A program made the translations under genes and the position numbers. From the NCBI RefSeq assembly GCF_900111305.1, contig NZ_FOGS01000001.1:558001-622000 (forward strand): DNA of 64,000 nt. The letters run 5' to 3'. The DNA is from Vreelandella subterranea. Its GTDB lineage: Bacteria; Pseudomonadota; Gammaproteobacteria; Pseudomonadales; Halomonadaceae. A model generated the notes under the pieces. The model worked only from the letters and a program-made list of their open reading frames with translations. It made no database searches and had not been told where the DNA came from. This document shows, one piece after another, positions 17,537-26,255 of the stretch. Position 1 is the first letter of the stretch. Each line of letters begins with the position of its first letter.

Positions 17537-18223
17537 ATGCGTATTTCTCGACTATTGACCCCGTTAGCGGCCGCTGTGCTGGTTGCCGGTTGTGCAACCT
17601 CGGACCCTTACGGCGGCGGTCAAACTCAGCGCTCATCGACGGCCACCGGCACAGGTATTGGTGCCGTGGTAGGCGCGGCTGCCGGTGCGTTGTCCGGGGA
17701 TGGTAGCACCAGCCGCCGAGATCGGGCGCTGATCGGGGCGGCGGTAGGTGCCGCAGCGGGTGCTGGCATAGGGGCTTATATGGACCGCCAGGAGCAACAA
17801 CTGCGCCAAAACCTGGAAGGCTCGCGCATCGAAATTGATCGTCGTGGCGACGATATCGTGCTGAACATGCCAAGTAGTGTGACCTTCGGCTTTGATTCCG
17901 CTGAATTGACCAGCCAGGCCCGTAGCTCATTAAACGAAGTGGCCAATGTGGTCCGTGAATATGCTGACACCCGGATCAACATTGCGGGTCATACCGATAG
18001 CACCGGTGACGAAGCTTATAACCAGCGACTGTCTGAGCGCCGGGCTCAGGCCGTGGGGAGTTATCTGAGTCAGAATGGCGTGTCGTCAATGCGCTTGAAT
18101 ACCCGTGGCTTTGGTGAATCCCAGCCGGTGGCCAGCAACGATACTGAAGAAGGACGCAGCCAGAACCGCCGCGTCGAAATCACCTTGACGCCGACGGCGG
18201 AAGCCCAAAACCAAGGCAGCTAA
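17537..18223 (+). CDS. OmpA-family lipoprotein with glycine zipper (YiaD-like)
   Basis: 228 aa. Lipobox VAGC with Cys near residue 19 predicts a lipoprotein. Two glycine-zipper stretches (GTGIGAVVGAAAGALSG and GAAVGAAAGAGIGAY) follow, then an OmpA C-terminal peptidoglycan-binding domain: VTFGFDSAEL, NIAGHTDSTGDEAYNQ, LSERRAQAV and NRRVEI, with the Asp and Arg residues that bind diaminopimelate. The likely site is the periplasmic face of the outer membrane, attached to murein. AAGGAG precedes the ATG. A terminator follows. Confidence 0.88.
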   Translation: MRISRLLTPLAAAVLVAGCATSDPYGGGQTQRSSTATGTGIGAVVGAAAGALSGDGSTSRRDRALIGAAVGAAAGAGIGAYMDRQEQQLRQNLEGSRIEIDRRGDDIVLNMPSSVTFGFDSAELTSQARSSLNEVANVVREYADTRINIAGHTDSTGDEAYNQRLSERRAQAVGSYLSQNGVSSMRLNTRGFGESQPVASNDTEEGRSQNRRVEITLTPTAEAQNQGS

Positions 18224-18249
18224 GCGTACCGCTGTGAAGCCATTTCAAT

Positions 18250-18278
18250 GCCCGCTATGCTGAGTAGCGGGCTTTTTT
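18250..18278 (+). terminator. Rho-independent terminator after the OmpA-like lipoprotein
   Basis: Stem GCCCGCTA (18250-18257) with TAGCGGGC (18265-18272), loop of 7, then six T (18273-18278). Ends about 20 bases before the rlmJ start. Confidence 0.9.
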
Positions 18279-18296
18279 ATGAGTTGTCGAATTATC

Positions 18297-19142
18297 ATGT
18301 TGTCATATCAACACGCGTATCATGCGGGTAATTTTGCCGATGTGCATAAGCATTTAACGTTATTTGCAACCATCGAGTACCTGCTGCGCAAAGCTTCACC
18401 CGTGACGTATATCGATACCCACGCGGGGCGGGGATTTTACCCACTGTCGAGTGAAGAAACCCAGCGCTTGAAGGAGTATCGGGACGGTGTCTGGCCTCTC
18501 TGGGAAGCGGCTCAATCGGTGTCCGATCCGCTGCTATGCAGTTGGCTGGATGCCCTGTCACGTGCGCAGCGTCATCCCGATGCATTGACTCATTACCCCG
18601 GCTCCCCCTGGTGGATAAGCCAAGCACTACGTGCCAAGGAGCAGTTGTACGGGTTTGAATTGCACCCTGGTGAGCACCAGCATTTGGATGACCAGGCGCT
18701 GGCACAAGGCGTCGTGCGAATTCATGGTGATGGTTTGCAGGGATTATGCCAGCGCCTGCCTGTTGCAACGCCGCGTGTCTGTGTGCTGATTGACCCAAGC
18801 TACGAGCGTAAAGACGAGTATCAGGTGGTGGCGGATACCCTTAGTGTGGCGCTTGCGAAAGCGCGTCACGCGGTGGTGTTGATCTGGTACCCATTGCTGC
18901 CTGCCAATAACCACAAGGTGCTGTTGGAAGCGCTTGAGCGCAGCGGCATCCGCAAAATCTGGCGTAGCGAGTTGTGCCTGCGAGCCGCGGAGACCCATGA
19001 GCGCGGCATGTACGGTAGCGGGATGCTGGTGATCAACCCGCCCTGGGGACTCGATGAGCGCCTGGCGGGCGCGATGACCCAGTTGACCCCGCTGTTGGGC
19101 GCACAAAGCCGCTATCGGGCGTCTTGGTTGGTCGAGGAGTAG
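18297..19142 (+). CDS. rlmJ: 23S rRNA (adenine(2030)-N(6))-methyltransferase RlmJ
   Basis: SAM-dependent enzyme that methylates A2030 of 23S rRNA. 281 aa, starting MLSYQHAYHAGNFADVHKH, which matches the E. coli N-terminus, so I choose the ATG at 18297 rather than 18279. YIDTHAGRG is the SAM-binding motif. The catalytic motif IV, DPPY in E. coli, reads DPSY here near residue 164. No good ribosome site is visible, and the start lies about 20 bases past the terminator of the gene before, so the promoter probably lies inside that gene. Confidence 0.92.
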   Translation: MLSYQHAYHAGNFADVHKHLTLFATIEYLLRKASPVTYIDTHAGRGFYPLSSEETQRLKEYRDGVWPLWEAAQSVSDPLLCSWLDALSRAQRHPDALTHYPGSPWWISQALRAKEQLYGFELHPGEHQHLDDQALAQGVVRIHGDGLQGLCQRLPVATPRVCVLIDPSYERKDEYQVVADTLSVALAKARHAVVLIWYPLLPANNHKVLLEALERSGIRKIWRSELCLRAAETHERGMYGSGMLVINPPWGLDERLAGAMTQLTPLLGAQSRYRASWLVEE

Positions 19143-19159
19143 CGCCCGCTTAGGAAAGC

Positions 19160-20530
19160 TTATTTGCCGATGCAGAAGCTGCCAAAAATTTCCCCCAGCA
19201 AGTCGTCGGCGCTGAATTCACCGGTGATTTCGCCCAGCGCCTGCTGCGCATCGCGTAAATCTTCCGCCAGCAATTCACCGGCGCCATTGCCCTCGAGCTG
19301 TCGGCGGCCGGTTTCAAGGGCGTTCATTGCCCGGTCAAGCGCATCCAGATGGCGGCGGCGGGCCGAAAAGCGTCCTTCGGTGGTCGCTGAGAAGCCCATG
19401 ATATCTTTCAGGTGGGCTTTCAAGTTATCCACACCGGCTCCCGTTTTTGCTGAAAGCCGTACCGTGGGTGGCGTTGTGGATAAGTCTATGCCCGCTTGCT
19501 CGGCGCTGGTGTCGATTTTATTTCGTACCAGCGTCAGGCGCTGCTGGTCCGGCAGCCGGGCGACAAATTCAGGCCAGATTGCCATGGGGTCGGTTTCATC
19601 GGTCGTTGAGGCATCGACCAGCAGCAGTACGCGGTCGGCGCCTTCGATCTCTGCCCAGGCCCGGGCGACGCCGATTTGTTCCACCGCGTCAGGCGTATCG
19701 CGTAGCCCTGCAGTATCAATCACATGCAGCGGCATCCCATCGATATGGATATGCTCGCGCAGCACATCCCGCGTGGTACCGGCAATGTCGGTGACGATGG
19801 CGGTGTCCTGCTCGGTCAGCGCGTTGAGCAAGCTTGACTTTCCTGCATTGGGACGCCCGGCAATAACAACGCTCATACCCTCGCGCATCAGGGCACCCTG
19901 TCCAGCGGCTGACCGAACGTCGTTAAGCTCATGGTGTACATCGTCCAGCAGGCTCGCCACGTGGCCATCAGCTAGAAAGTCGATTTCTTCTTCGGGGAAA
20001 TCAATTGCTGCCTCGACATAGACACGCAGTTCGATAAGCCGTTGTACCAGTCCGGCGACCCGGCTGGAAAACTCGCCCTGAAGCGAACGCACCGCGTTTT
20101 CGGCGGCCGAACGAGAGGTGGCATCTATCAGGTCGGCAATGGCTTCGGCCTGGGCGAGGTCAAGCTTGTCGTTCAGGAAAGCGCGCTCCGAAAACTCCCC
20201 TGGTCTTGCCAGGCGGGCGCCTAACTGGACGCAGCGCTCAAGCAGCATATCCATGATCACCGGCCCGCCGTGGCCATGTAGTTCGAGCACATCTTCACCG
20301 GTGAACGAGTGAGGATCCGGGAACAGTAGCGCGATCCCCTCATCGATACTGTCTTCTGCGCCCATAAAAGCGCCATAGTGTGCGTAGCGGGGGGCTGGGC
20401 AGTGGCCTAGCATGGCGACGGCAATGTCGCGGCAGGCGGGGCCAGAAACACGAATAATACCGACGCCACCACGACCGGGAGGCGTGGCCAGGGCGGCGAT
20501 GGTGTCTTGGGTATAGAGTCGGTCTGCCAT
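19160..20530 (-). CDS. mnmE: tRNA uridine-5-carboxymethylaminomethyl(34) synthesis GTPase MnmE
   Basis: 456 aa. With MnmG it modifies the wobble uridine of tRNAs reading NNA/NNG codons. N-terminal folate-binding domain ([19 protein letters not shown]), helical domain, GTPase inserted with G1 GRPNAGKSS near 225, G2 GTTRD, G3 DTAGLRD and G4 NKID, and the C-terminal CIGK whose cysteine is essential. mnmG, its partner, is not in the window; in many relatives it is adjacent. Two perfect DnaA boxes lie inside the gene (19425-19433 and 19475-19483). It follows yidC on the minus strand after a hairpin. Confidence 0.96.
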   Translation of the reverse strand: MADRLYTQDTIAALATPPGRGGVGIIRVSGPACRDIAVAMLGHCPAPRYAHYGAFMGAEDSIDEGIALLFPDPHSFTGEDVLELHGHGGPVIMDMLLERCVQLGARLARPGEFSERAFLNDKLDLAQAEAIADLIDATSRSAAENAVRSLQGEFSSRVAGLVQRLIELRVYVEAAIDFPEEEIDFLADGHVASLLDDVHHELNDVRSAAGQGALMREGMSVVIAGRPNAGKSSLLNALTEQDTAIVTDIAGTTRDVLREHIHIDGMPLHVIDTAGLRDTPDAVEQIGVARAWAEIEGADRVLLLVDASTTDETDPMAIWPEFVARLPDQQRLTLVRNKIDTSAEQAGIDLSTTPPTVRLSAKTGAGVDNLKAHLKDIMGFSATTEGRFSARRRHLDALDRAMNALETGRRQLEGNGAGELLAEDLRDAQQALGEITGEFSADDLLGEIFGSFCIGK

Positions 20531-20591
20531 GGCGTTTCTCTTTTAGGTGCAGGTGGCAAGTGAGCGTAGTGTGAGTTTTACCCCTGAAACA

Positions 20592-20619
20592 CCAGACCCC
20601 CGCAAGGGCGGGGGTCTGG
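20592..20619 (-). terminator. Hairpin between yidC and mnmE
   Basis: Perfect 12-bp stem (20592-20603 with 20608-20619), loop of 4. On the minus strand it is followed by TGTTTC, so the T run is poor; may be a partial terminator after yidC. Confidence 0.6.
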
Positions 20620-20637
20620 GTGTTCAAGGTATCGGCT

Positions 20638-22344
20638 TTATTTTTTGGTTTTCATGCCTTTGCCGATACTTGGGTCCTGCTCGATCTTGCGCGTAATAAA
20701 GTACTGCTGCGCCACCGAGATAATGTTGTTGACCACCCAGTAGATCACCAGGCCCGCCGGGAACCACAGGAAGAAGAACGTAAAGATGATGGGGAGCATC
20801 TTCATGATCTTCGCCTGCATGGGGTCAGGCGGCGTGGGGTTAAGCTGTTGCTGTACGAACATCGAAAGCCCCATCAGAATCGGCAGAATGAAGTACGGGT
20901 CTTTCACCGACAGATCCTGTACCCAGAAGATGAAGGGAGCGTGACGCAGTTCAACGGATTCCAGCAACATCCAGTACAAGGCGATAAAGACGGGCATCTG
21001 CACCAGGATCGGCAAACAGCCACCCAGCGGGTTGATCTTCTCCTTCTGGTAGAACTTCATCATCTCTTGAGACATCTTCTGGCGATCATCGCCATACATC
21101 TCCTTGAGACGCTGCATCTCGGGGCCAAGCTTGCGCATCCTTGCCATCGACTTGTAAGCCTTGGCAGATAGCGGGAACAGAATGGTTTTTACCAACACCG
21201 TCAACAGCACGATGGACCAGCCCCAGTTGCCGACAATGTCGTGGATCTTGTCAAGCAGCCAGAAGAGCGGGTTGGCCAGGAACCACAGCCAGCCATAGTC
21301 GACCGTCAGGCGAAGGTTAGGCGCTACCTGCTCAAGATGATCCTGAACCTTGGGCCCCATATAGAGGGTGGCGCCCAGGGAGGCTTCTTGTTCCGGCGCC
21401 AGCTCGCTGGTAGGCCCAGCAAAGGCGACGACATTACGGTTACGCGAATCCGTGGAGACGTAGTAGAGGTTCTGTTGATTTTGAGAAGGTGCCCAGGCCG
21501 AGACAAAGTAGTGCTGGATGATGGCAATCCAGCCGCCTTGTGCCTCTCGATTATTGAAGCTGCCGCTCTGGATGTCGTCAAAATCAATCTTTCCGTAGGT
21601 TTCTTCAGGCGTCGAATATGCCGCACCCAGGTAAGAGTTCATGCCCATGCTGACGCCGCTTGACGGATCAGGGCTGTTATCCCGGGCAAGCTGGCCGATA
21701 AAACGAGCGCTGACGGGCTCATCGGAGTTATTGGCCAGGTAGTAATTGACGTCAACGGCGTAATTGCCGCGTTCGAAGGTTAGTCGCTTGATGACGTCGA
21801 TGCCGTTTACTTCGGCGGTGAGGTTGACCTCAAGCTGTTCTTCGTCATCGCCCAGCAGGTATTCGCTGTTGTCGGGGGTAAAGGCAATACGATTAGCGTC
21901 CCCGTTAAGCTGAAAGCCCGAGCGTGCGACGTAGCTACGCGTTTGATTGTCGGATAGCAGGACATAACTGCGATCCGACTCGAGCGCCTGTTTATGTTGC
22001 GGCAAGGCGGCATAAACGATATCGCCACCGTGTGGATCGATGCGAACGTCCAGCACGTCGGTGGTCACCGCGATGAAGTCACGGCTGTCATTGCTGCTCT
22101 CGCCGCTGTTCAGTGCGTCCTGCGTAGCGGCAGCGCCATCACCGGGAACCGACAGGTTATCCGCGTCGCTGCCGCCAGACGTACCGCCACCTTCCGCCGT
22201 TGCGTTGTCATTGCTGCTTTGGCGTTGCGATTGTTCGGACGACGATTGATAAGACGTCTGCCCGTAATCCTGATTCCACTGTACAACCAGTAGATAGGCC
22301 AGAATGGCAAGTGGAATCAGTAATATAAGTCGTTTTACGTCCAT
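20638..22344 (-). CDS. yidC: Membrane protein insertase YidC
   Basis: 568 aa. Inserts membrane proteins alone or with SecYEG. N-terminal signal-anchor (LILLIPLAILAYLLVVQW), a large periplasmic beta domain (about residues 60-340), then the conserved five-helix core starting near YGWLWFLANPLFWLL. The core contains the SAKAYKSMARM segment and the hydrophilic-groove arginine family position, and the protein ends with a basic tail (KGMKTKK). Upstream of mnmE as in most gammaproteobacteria. The region between rnpA and yidC has no yidD. Confidence 0.97.
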   Translation of the reverse strand: MDVKRLILLIPLAILAYLLVVQWNQDYGQTSYQSSSEQSQRQSSNDNATAEGGGTSGGSDADNLSVPGDGAAATQDALNSGESSNDSRDFIAVTTDVLDVRIDPHGGDIVYAALPQHKQALESDRSYVLLSDNQTRSYVARSGFQLNGDANRIAFTPDNSEYLLGDDEEQLEVNLTAEVNGIDVIKRLTFERGNYAVDVNYYLANNSDEPVSARFIGQLARDNSPDPSSGVSMGMNSYLGAAYSTPEETYGKIDFDDIQSGSFNNREAQGGWIAIIQHYFVSAWAPSQNQQNLYYVSTDSRNRNVVAFAGPTSELAPEQEASLGATLYMGPKVQDHLEQVAPNLRLTVDYGWLWFLANPLFWLLDKIHDIVGNWGWSIVLLTVLVKTILFPLSAKAYKSMARMRKLGPEMQRLKEMYGDDRQKMSQEMMKFYQKEKINPLGGCLPILVQMPVFIALYWMLLESVELRHAPFIFWVQDLSVKDPYFILPILMGLSMFVQQQLNPTPPDPMQAKIMKMLPIIFTFFFLWFPAGLVIYWVVNNIISVAQQYFITRKIEQDPSIGKGMKTKK

Positions 22345-22416
22345 GAGGGTTCTGCCCGCTGGGTGGTGAACATGCTAATGGCGCAGTATCAATTGCTCGA
22401 CCCATGACACACGAAA

Positions 22417-22434
22417 GCCTGCCAGGCGGCAGGC
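22417..22434 (-). terminator. Short hairpin between rnpA and yidC
   Basis: Stem GCCTGCC (22417-22423) with GGCAGGC (22428-22434), loop of 4, followed on the minus strand by TTTC. Too little T for a strong terminator; may be an intercistronic mRNA element. Confidence 0.35.
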
Positions 22435-22458
22435 CGAGGTCGAGCGCTGAGGTGCCCA

Positions 22459-22854
22459 TCAAGTAGTCTGCTTTGAGCTTGCAGGTAGCGCGTTGGCTGC
22501 CTGGCTGTCGCGCCGAAGCCGTTTCCACATGCCATGGAGCTGACGATATAAAACGTCATTGTCCATGTCCTGAACGCCACGCCGAGCAAGTACCACAATA
22601 TCCACTGCAGGAAGCTGGTCTTGACGTAGCCGAACCGACTCTCGAACGAGTCTTTTGAAACGATTTCGATCAACGGCGAGCTTCACATTTTTTTTGCTGA
22701 CCACCAGGCCAAGGCGGGGATGCCCCAGGGTATTCCGGCGTGCTAACGCCATTATCCCTTTGCCATGTACCTTGAGGTCTGCTTGCTCAAAAACGTAGCG
22801 GTAGTCCCCGGCGTTAAGTAACCGACAACACCGGGGAAACTCTTGATGTGGCAC
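22459..22854 (-). CDS. rnpA: Ribonuclease P protein component
   Basis: Basic protein that helps the RNase P RNA cut tRNA precursors. About 131 aa. The RNR motif is present in VDRNRFKRLVRES, preceded by GLVVSKKNVKLA. I propose the GTG at 22852-22854, giving MPHQEFPRCCRLL; a TTG two codons earlier is also possible. It lies 13 bases after rpmH, the universal rpmH-rnpA pair. Confidence 0.93.
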   Translation of the reverse strand: MPHQEFPRCCRLLNAGDYRYVFEQADLKVHGKGIMALARRNTLGHPRLGLVVSKKNVKLAVDRNRFKRLVRESVRLRQDQLPAVDIVVLARRGVQDMDNDVLYRQLHGMWKRLRRDSQAANALPASSKQTT

Positions 22855-22867
22855 ACGCAATCCGAGA

Positions 22868-23002
22868 TCAGGCGCTCAGACGCTTACGGCCTTTGGCGCG
22901 GCGACGCGAAATGATAGCGCGGCCGTTTTTGGTTGCCATACGAGCACGGAAGCCATGCGCGCGCTTGCGCTTGAGAACGCTAGGTTGAAAAGTGCGTTTC
23001 AT
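22868..23002 (-). CDS. rpmH: 50S ribosomal protein L34
   Basis: 44-aa protein, very basic, matching L34 end to end: [18 protein letters not shown] at the start, then [10 protein letters not shown], and [12 protein letters not shown] at the end. First gene of the minus-strand rpmH-rnpA-yidC-mnmE group and divergent from dnaA. Confidence 0.97.
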   Translation of the reverse strand: MKRTFQPSVLKRKRAHGFRARMATKNGRAIISRRRAKGRKRLSA

Positions 23003-23534
23003 AACTCGTTATTCCCACGTGGTTAGGACGGAAAATAAATTCCAAAAGACCCGGTCCAGTGAGGAACTAGCCGGGAGATTCAATTCAAGACCGGAAATTG
23101 TAGAGGCTTCCCAGGTTGCGTGCAATTTTTTCCTTGTAAAAAATGCGTTCTGTGCAAGCAGGTGTCTCTCTCGAGCCACATCATGCGCCTGCCGGGAAAC
23201 ATATCAGTCTCCTACAATGGGTTTTCTGCTGCCTTGTGGCTAATAGTGGGGATACATTTTGTTAACAACCTTATTTTTTTGTTTAAAATCAAGCATATAA
23301 AAGCTATTTGAGGTTGTGTATAAGTTGCGGAAAAGGCGATGATAAGTCGTTGATTAGCTGTGAATTAATGACCGGAAATAATGAGCGCTAGCGGTTGTTC
23401 AGCTCTTGGACGGAGGGTCACTTTTTATCCTTCTGAAAGTTTTCCACAGCTTATTAAAACAGCCTGCTCCTGTGTGGATAACCACGCCGTTGGACGCTAC
23501 AATGGTCGGCCTTTTTCAACTGATGGTGAGATGT
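23003..23534. other. rpmH-dnaA intergenic region with DnaA boxes (second candidate oriC / dnaA autoregulation)
   Basis: No gene here. DnaA boxes: TTATACACA on the reverse strand at 23315-23323, TTTTCCACA at 23440-23448 and a perfect TTATCCACA on the reverse strand at 23473-23481. An AT-rich stretch lies at about 23250-23310. In Pseudomonas the origin lies between rpmH and dnaA, and gene direction diverges here as expected at an origin. The boxes at 23440-23481 are so near the dnaA start that they may serve dnaA autoregulation. Confidence 0.55.
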
Positions 23535-25010
23535 GTGTCACTCGCGCTTTGGCAACAGTGCTTGGATTACCTGCAGGACGAGCTGAGTTCGCAGCAGTTC
23601 AACACGTGGATACGTCCACTGCAGGCTGAAGATAGTGAGGCTAATGAGCTGCGCTTGTTGGCACCTAATCGCTTTGTGCGCGATTGGGTGAGTGATAAGT
23701 ACGCCAAGCGGATTAACGAGCTGATGCGCGAGCTCGCCCCTTCGAAACCTCCCAAGGTTAGCCTCACGGTAGGTAGCCGTCGATCGGCCTCTCCTGCTCC
23801 CCAGCCCCGTGATCTGGGTAATCCGGTCTCAGCCTCGCCGGCACCCCCGCGCGCGTCGGCAGCTGTTCATACGCCGCCACGTGGTGATATTGCTGACGAG
23901 CGTGAAATCGACCAGCTACGCGAGGAGGGAAGTGGCTCAGACCGACGGACGAACGAGCGCCAGGTTCAGGTCGAGGGTGGTCTCAAGCATACCAGCGGGC
24001 TAAACCCTAATTTTACGTTTGACACCTTTGTTGAAGGTAAATCCAACCAGCTTGCGCGTGCGGCTTCCCGCCAGGTTTCCGAAAACCCCGGGGGGGCCTA
24101 TAACCCGCTATTCCTGTATGGCGGCGTCGGGCTGGGTAAAACCCACTTGATGCATGCGGTGGGTAATGGTCTGGCGTTGCGCCGTGAAAATGCCCGTGTG
24201 GTTTATCTCCACTCAGAGCGTTTCGTGGCCGATATGGTGAAGGCGCTTCAGCTTAATGCCATCAATGACTTTAAGCGCTTTTACCGTAGTGTCGATGCGT
24301 TACTTATTGATGATATTCAATTTTTTGCTGGAAAAGAGCGCTCTCAGGAAGAGTTCTTCCATACGTTTAATGCGTTATTGGAAGGCGGTCAGCAAATGAT
24401 TCTGACGTCGGATCGCTACCCTAAGGAAATCAGTGGGGTTGAAGAGCGTCTGAAATCCCGCTTTGGGTGGGGCCTTACGGTTGCCATCGAGCCGCCTGAG
24501 CTGGAAACCCGGGTGGCTATCTTGATGAAGAAAGCTGATCAGGCCAAAGTCGACTTGCCCCATGATGCGGCGTTCTTTATCGCCCAGAAGATTCGTTCGA
24601 ACGTGCGCGAGCTTGAAGGCGCCCTCAAAAAAGTGATTGCTGACTCGCACTTCATGGGCAAGACCATTACCCAGGACTTTATACGCGAGTCGCTTAAAGA
24701 CCTGCTGGCCCTGCAAGACAAGCAGGTGGGCGTCGACAATATTCAGCGTACGGTAGCGGAATATTACAAAATCAAGGTTGCCGATTTATTATCCAAGCGG
24801 CGTTCTCGGTCGGTTGCCCGTCCCCGTCAAGTCGCTATGGCGCTTGCCAAGGAATTGACCAATCACAGTCTGCCTGAGATTGGCGATTCGTTTGGCGGAC
24901 GTGATCACACGACGGTATTGCATGCCTGCCGCAAGGTGAAAGCGCTGCAGGAAGAAAACGCCGATATTCGCGAAGACTACAAGAACCTGTTACGCCTACT
25001 GACCAGTTAA
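23535..25010 (+). CDS. dnaA: Chromosomal replication initiator protein DnaA
   Basis: AAA+ initiator that binds DnaA boxes and opens oriC. About 491 aa from a GTG at 23535, chosen because it gives [10 protein letters not shown], aligned with E. coli MSLSLWQQCL, and GGTGAG lies just before it; the frame stays open to 23406 without a better site. Domain I at 1-70; a Pro/Ala/Ser-rich linker at 80-150; AAA+ domain with Walker A GGVGLGKT (196-203) and Walker [10 protein letters not shown]; domain IV with the DNA-binding signature [15 protein letters not shown] near the C-terminus. dnaN, recF and gyrB follow. Confidence 0.96.
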   Translation: MSLALWQQCLDYLQDELSSQQFNTWIRPLQAEDSEANELRLLAPNRFVRDWVSDKYAKRINELMRELAPSKPPKVSLTVGSRRSASPAPQPRDLGNPVSASPAPPRASAAVHTPPRGDIADEREIDQLREEGSGSDRRTNERQVQVEGGLKHTSGLNPNFTFDTFVEGKSNQLARAASRQVSENPGGAYNPLFLYGGVGLGKTHLMHAVGNGLALRRENARVVYLHSERFVADMVKALQLNAINDFKRFYRSVDALLIDDIQFFAGKERSQEEFFHTFNALLEGGQQMILTSDRYPKEISGVEERLKSRFGWGLTVAIEPPELETRVAILMKKADQAKVDLPHDAAFFIAQKIRSNVRELEGALKKVIADSHFMGKTITQDFIRESLKDLLALQDKQVGVDNIQRTVAEYYKIKVADLLSKRRSRSVARPRQVAMALAKELTNHSLPEIGDSFGGRDHTTVLHACRKVKALQEENADIREDYKNLLRLLTS

Positions 25011-25021
25011 TAACCAGGACG

Positions 25022-25043
25022 GACCTGTTTTAGCAGGTCTTTC
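25022..25043 (+). terminator. Weak hairpin between dnaA and dnaN
   Basis: Stem GACCTG (25022-25027) with CAGGTC (25034-25039), then TTTTC-like sequence. Only 6 bp, so at most an attenuator within the dnaA-dnaN operon. Confidence 0.35.
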
Positions 25044-25064
25044 AGGATAGACAACGGAGTATTG

Positions 25065-26168
25065 ATGAAATTTTCGATTTCCCGAGAGGCGCTGCTACGT
25101 CCGCTTACCTTGGTAGCTGGGGTGGTAGAGCGTCGCCAGACATTGCCAGTTTTATCGAATGTGCTGATCCAGGTGGACGGTGACCAGGTGGCCCTGACGG
25201 GCACCGACCTGGAAGTCGAATTGGTCGGTCGCACTGTCGCCAGTCAGGTTGATCAGGAAGGCTCGGCAACCGTGCCGGCGCGCAAGCTGATGGATATCTG
25301 CAAGTCGCTGCCTGATCAGTCTGATATCCAGCTAGCGGTTGAAGAGGGGCGCGCTGTCCTGCGTAGCGGGCGGTCTCGCTTCACGCTGTCAACGCTTCCC
25401 GCCGCTGAGTTTCCATCTATTGAAGATGCGGAAGGCAGCCAGGAATTGAGTGTCCCGCGGGGTACGCTGAAACACCTTATTGAAGCGACATCCTTTGCCA
25501 TGGCGCAGCAGGACGTCCGCTATTATCTGAACGGCATGTTGCTTGAGATTCAGAGTAATCTGCTGCGCACCGTGGCCACCGATGGGCATCGCCTGGCAAT
25601 GTGTTCGCGCCCGGTGGACGTGACGGTTGATCAGTCACAGAAGCTTATTGTGCCTCGTAAAGGGATTCTCGAACTGTCGCGGTTACTTGACGATAGCGAT
25701 GAGCCGGTGAGCCTGACGCTAGGGTCGACCCACGTGAGGGCTCATACAGGCGATTTTACGTTCACGTCCAAACTGATTGATGGAAAATTCCCCGATTATG
25801 AGCGCGTGGTGCCGCGCAACGGCGACAAGGTGTTGATTGCTGAGCGCGCTGAACTCCGCCAGGTGCTCTCTCGCACCGCTATCCTGTCCAATGAGAAGTA
25901 CCGTGGTGTGCGCCTTTATCTTGAAGAAAATAATCTCAAGGTAATGGCCAATAACCCTGAGCAGGAAGAAGCGGAAGAGAATATTGCTGTCGAATATACG
26001 GGTTCGGCCATGGAAGTTGGCTTTAACGTTGGCTACTTGGTCGATGTAATGGGTGTGTTGGATGAGGACCGCGTACAAATCACCCTTGCTGACCCCAATA
26101 GCAGTGCGCTTCTGGAAGAGCCTGGTGGCGGTGACGCGCTCTACGTTGTCATGCCCATGCGTCTATAA
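25065..26168 (+). CDS. dnaN: DNA polymerase III subunit beta (sliding clamp)
   Basis: 367 aa, one residue longer than the E. coli clamp. Begins MKFSISREALLRPL and ends with the conserved VVMPMRL that frames the protein-binding pocket; FTLSTLPAAEFP and the NGMLLEI segment are typical. ATG at 25065 follows CGGAG by five bases. Second gene of the dnaA-dnaN-recF-gyrB group. Confidence 0.97.
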   Translation: MKFSISREALLRPLTLVAGVVERRQTLPVLSNVLIQVDGDQVALTGTDLEVELVGRTVASQVDQEGSATVPARKLMDICKSLPDQSDIQLAVEEGRAVLRSGRSRFTLSTLPAAEFPSIEDAEGSQELSVPRGTLKHLIEATSFAMAQQDVRYYLNGMLLEIQSNLLRTVATDGHRLAMCSRPVDVTVDQSQKLIVPRKGILELSRLLDDSDEPVSLTLGSTHVRAHTGDFTFTSKLIDGKFPDYERVVPRNGDKVLIAERAELRQVLSRTAILSNEKYRGVRLYLEENNLKVMANNPEQEEAEENIAVEYTGSAMEVGFNVGYLVDVMGVLDEDRVQITLADPNSSALLEEPGGGDALYVVMPMRL

Positions 26169-26255
26169 GTCAGCGACTGGCGATAATCTACCGGGCGACG
26201 GCGCATATGAGCGCCGTCGCTACGTTTCGGGGCGCACAAAATAAGTGACGGGTGA

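Noticed and set aside
19164-20021. Long plus-strand frame (285 codons) opposite mnmE
   Set aside because: Ser/Ala/Arg-rich shadow of a well supported GTPase gene, without family motifs.
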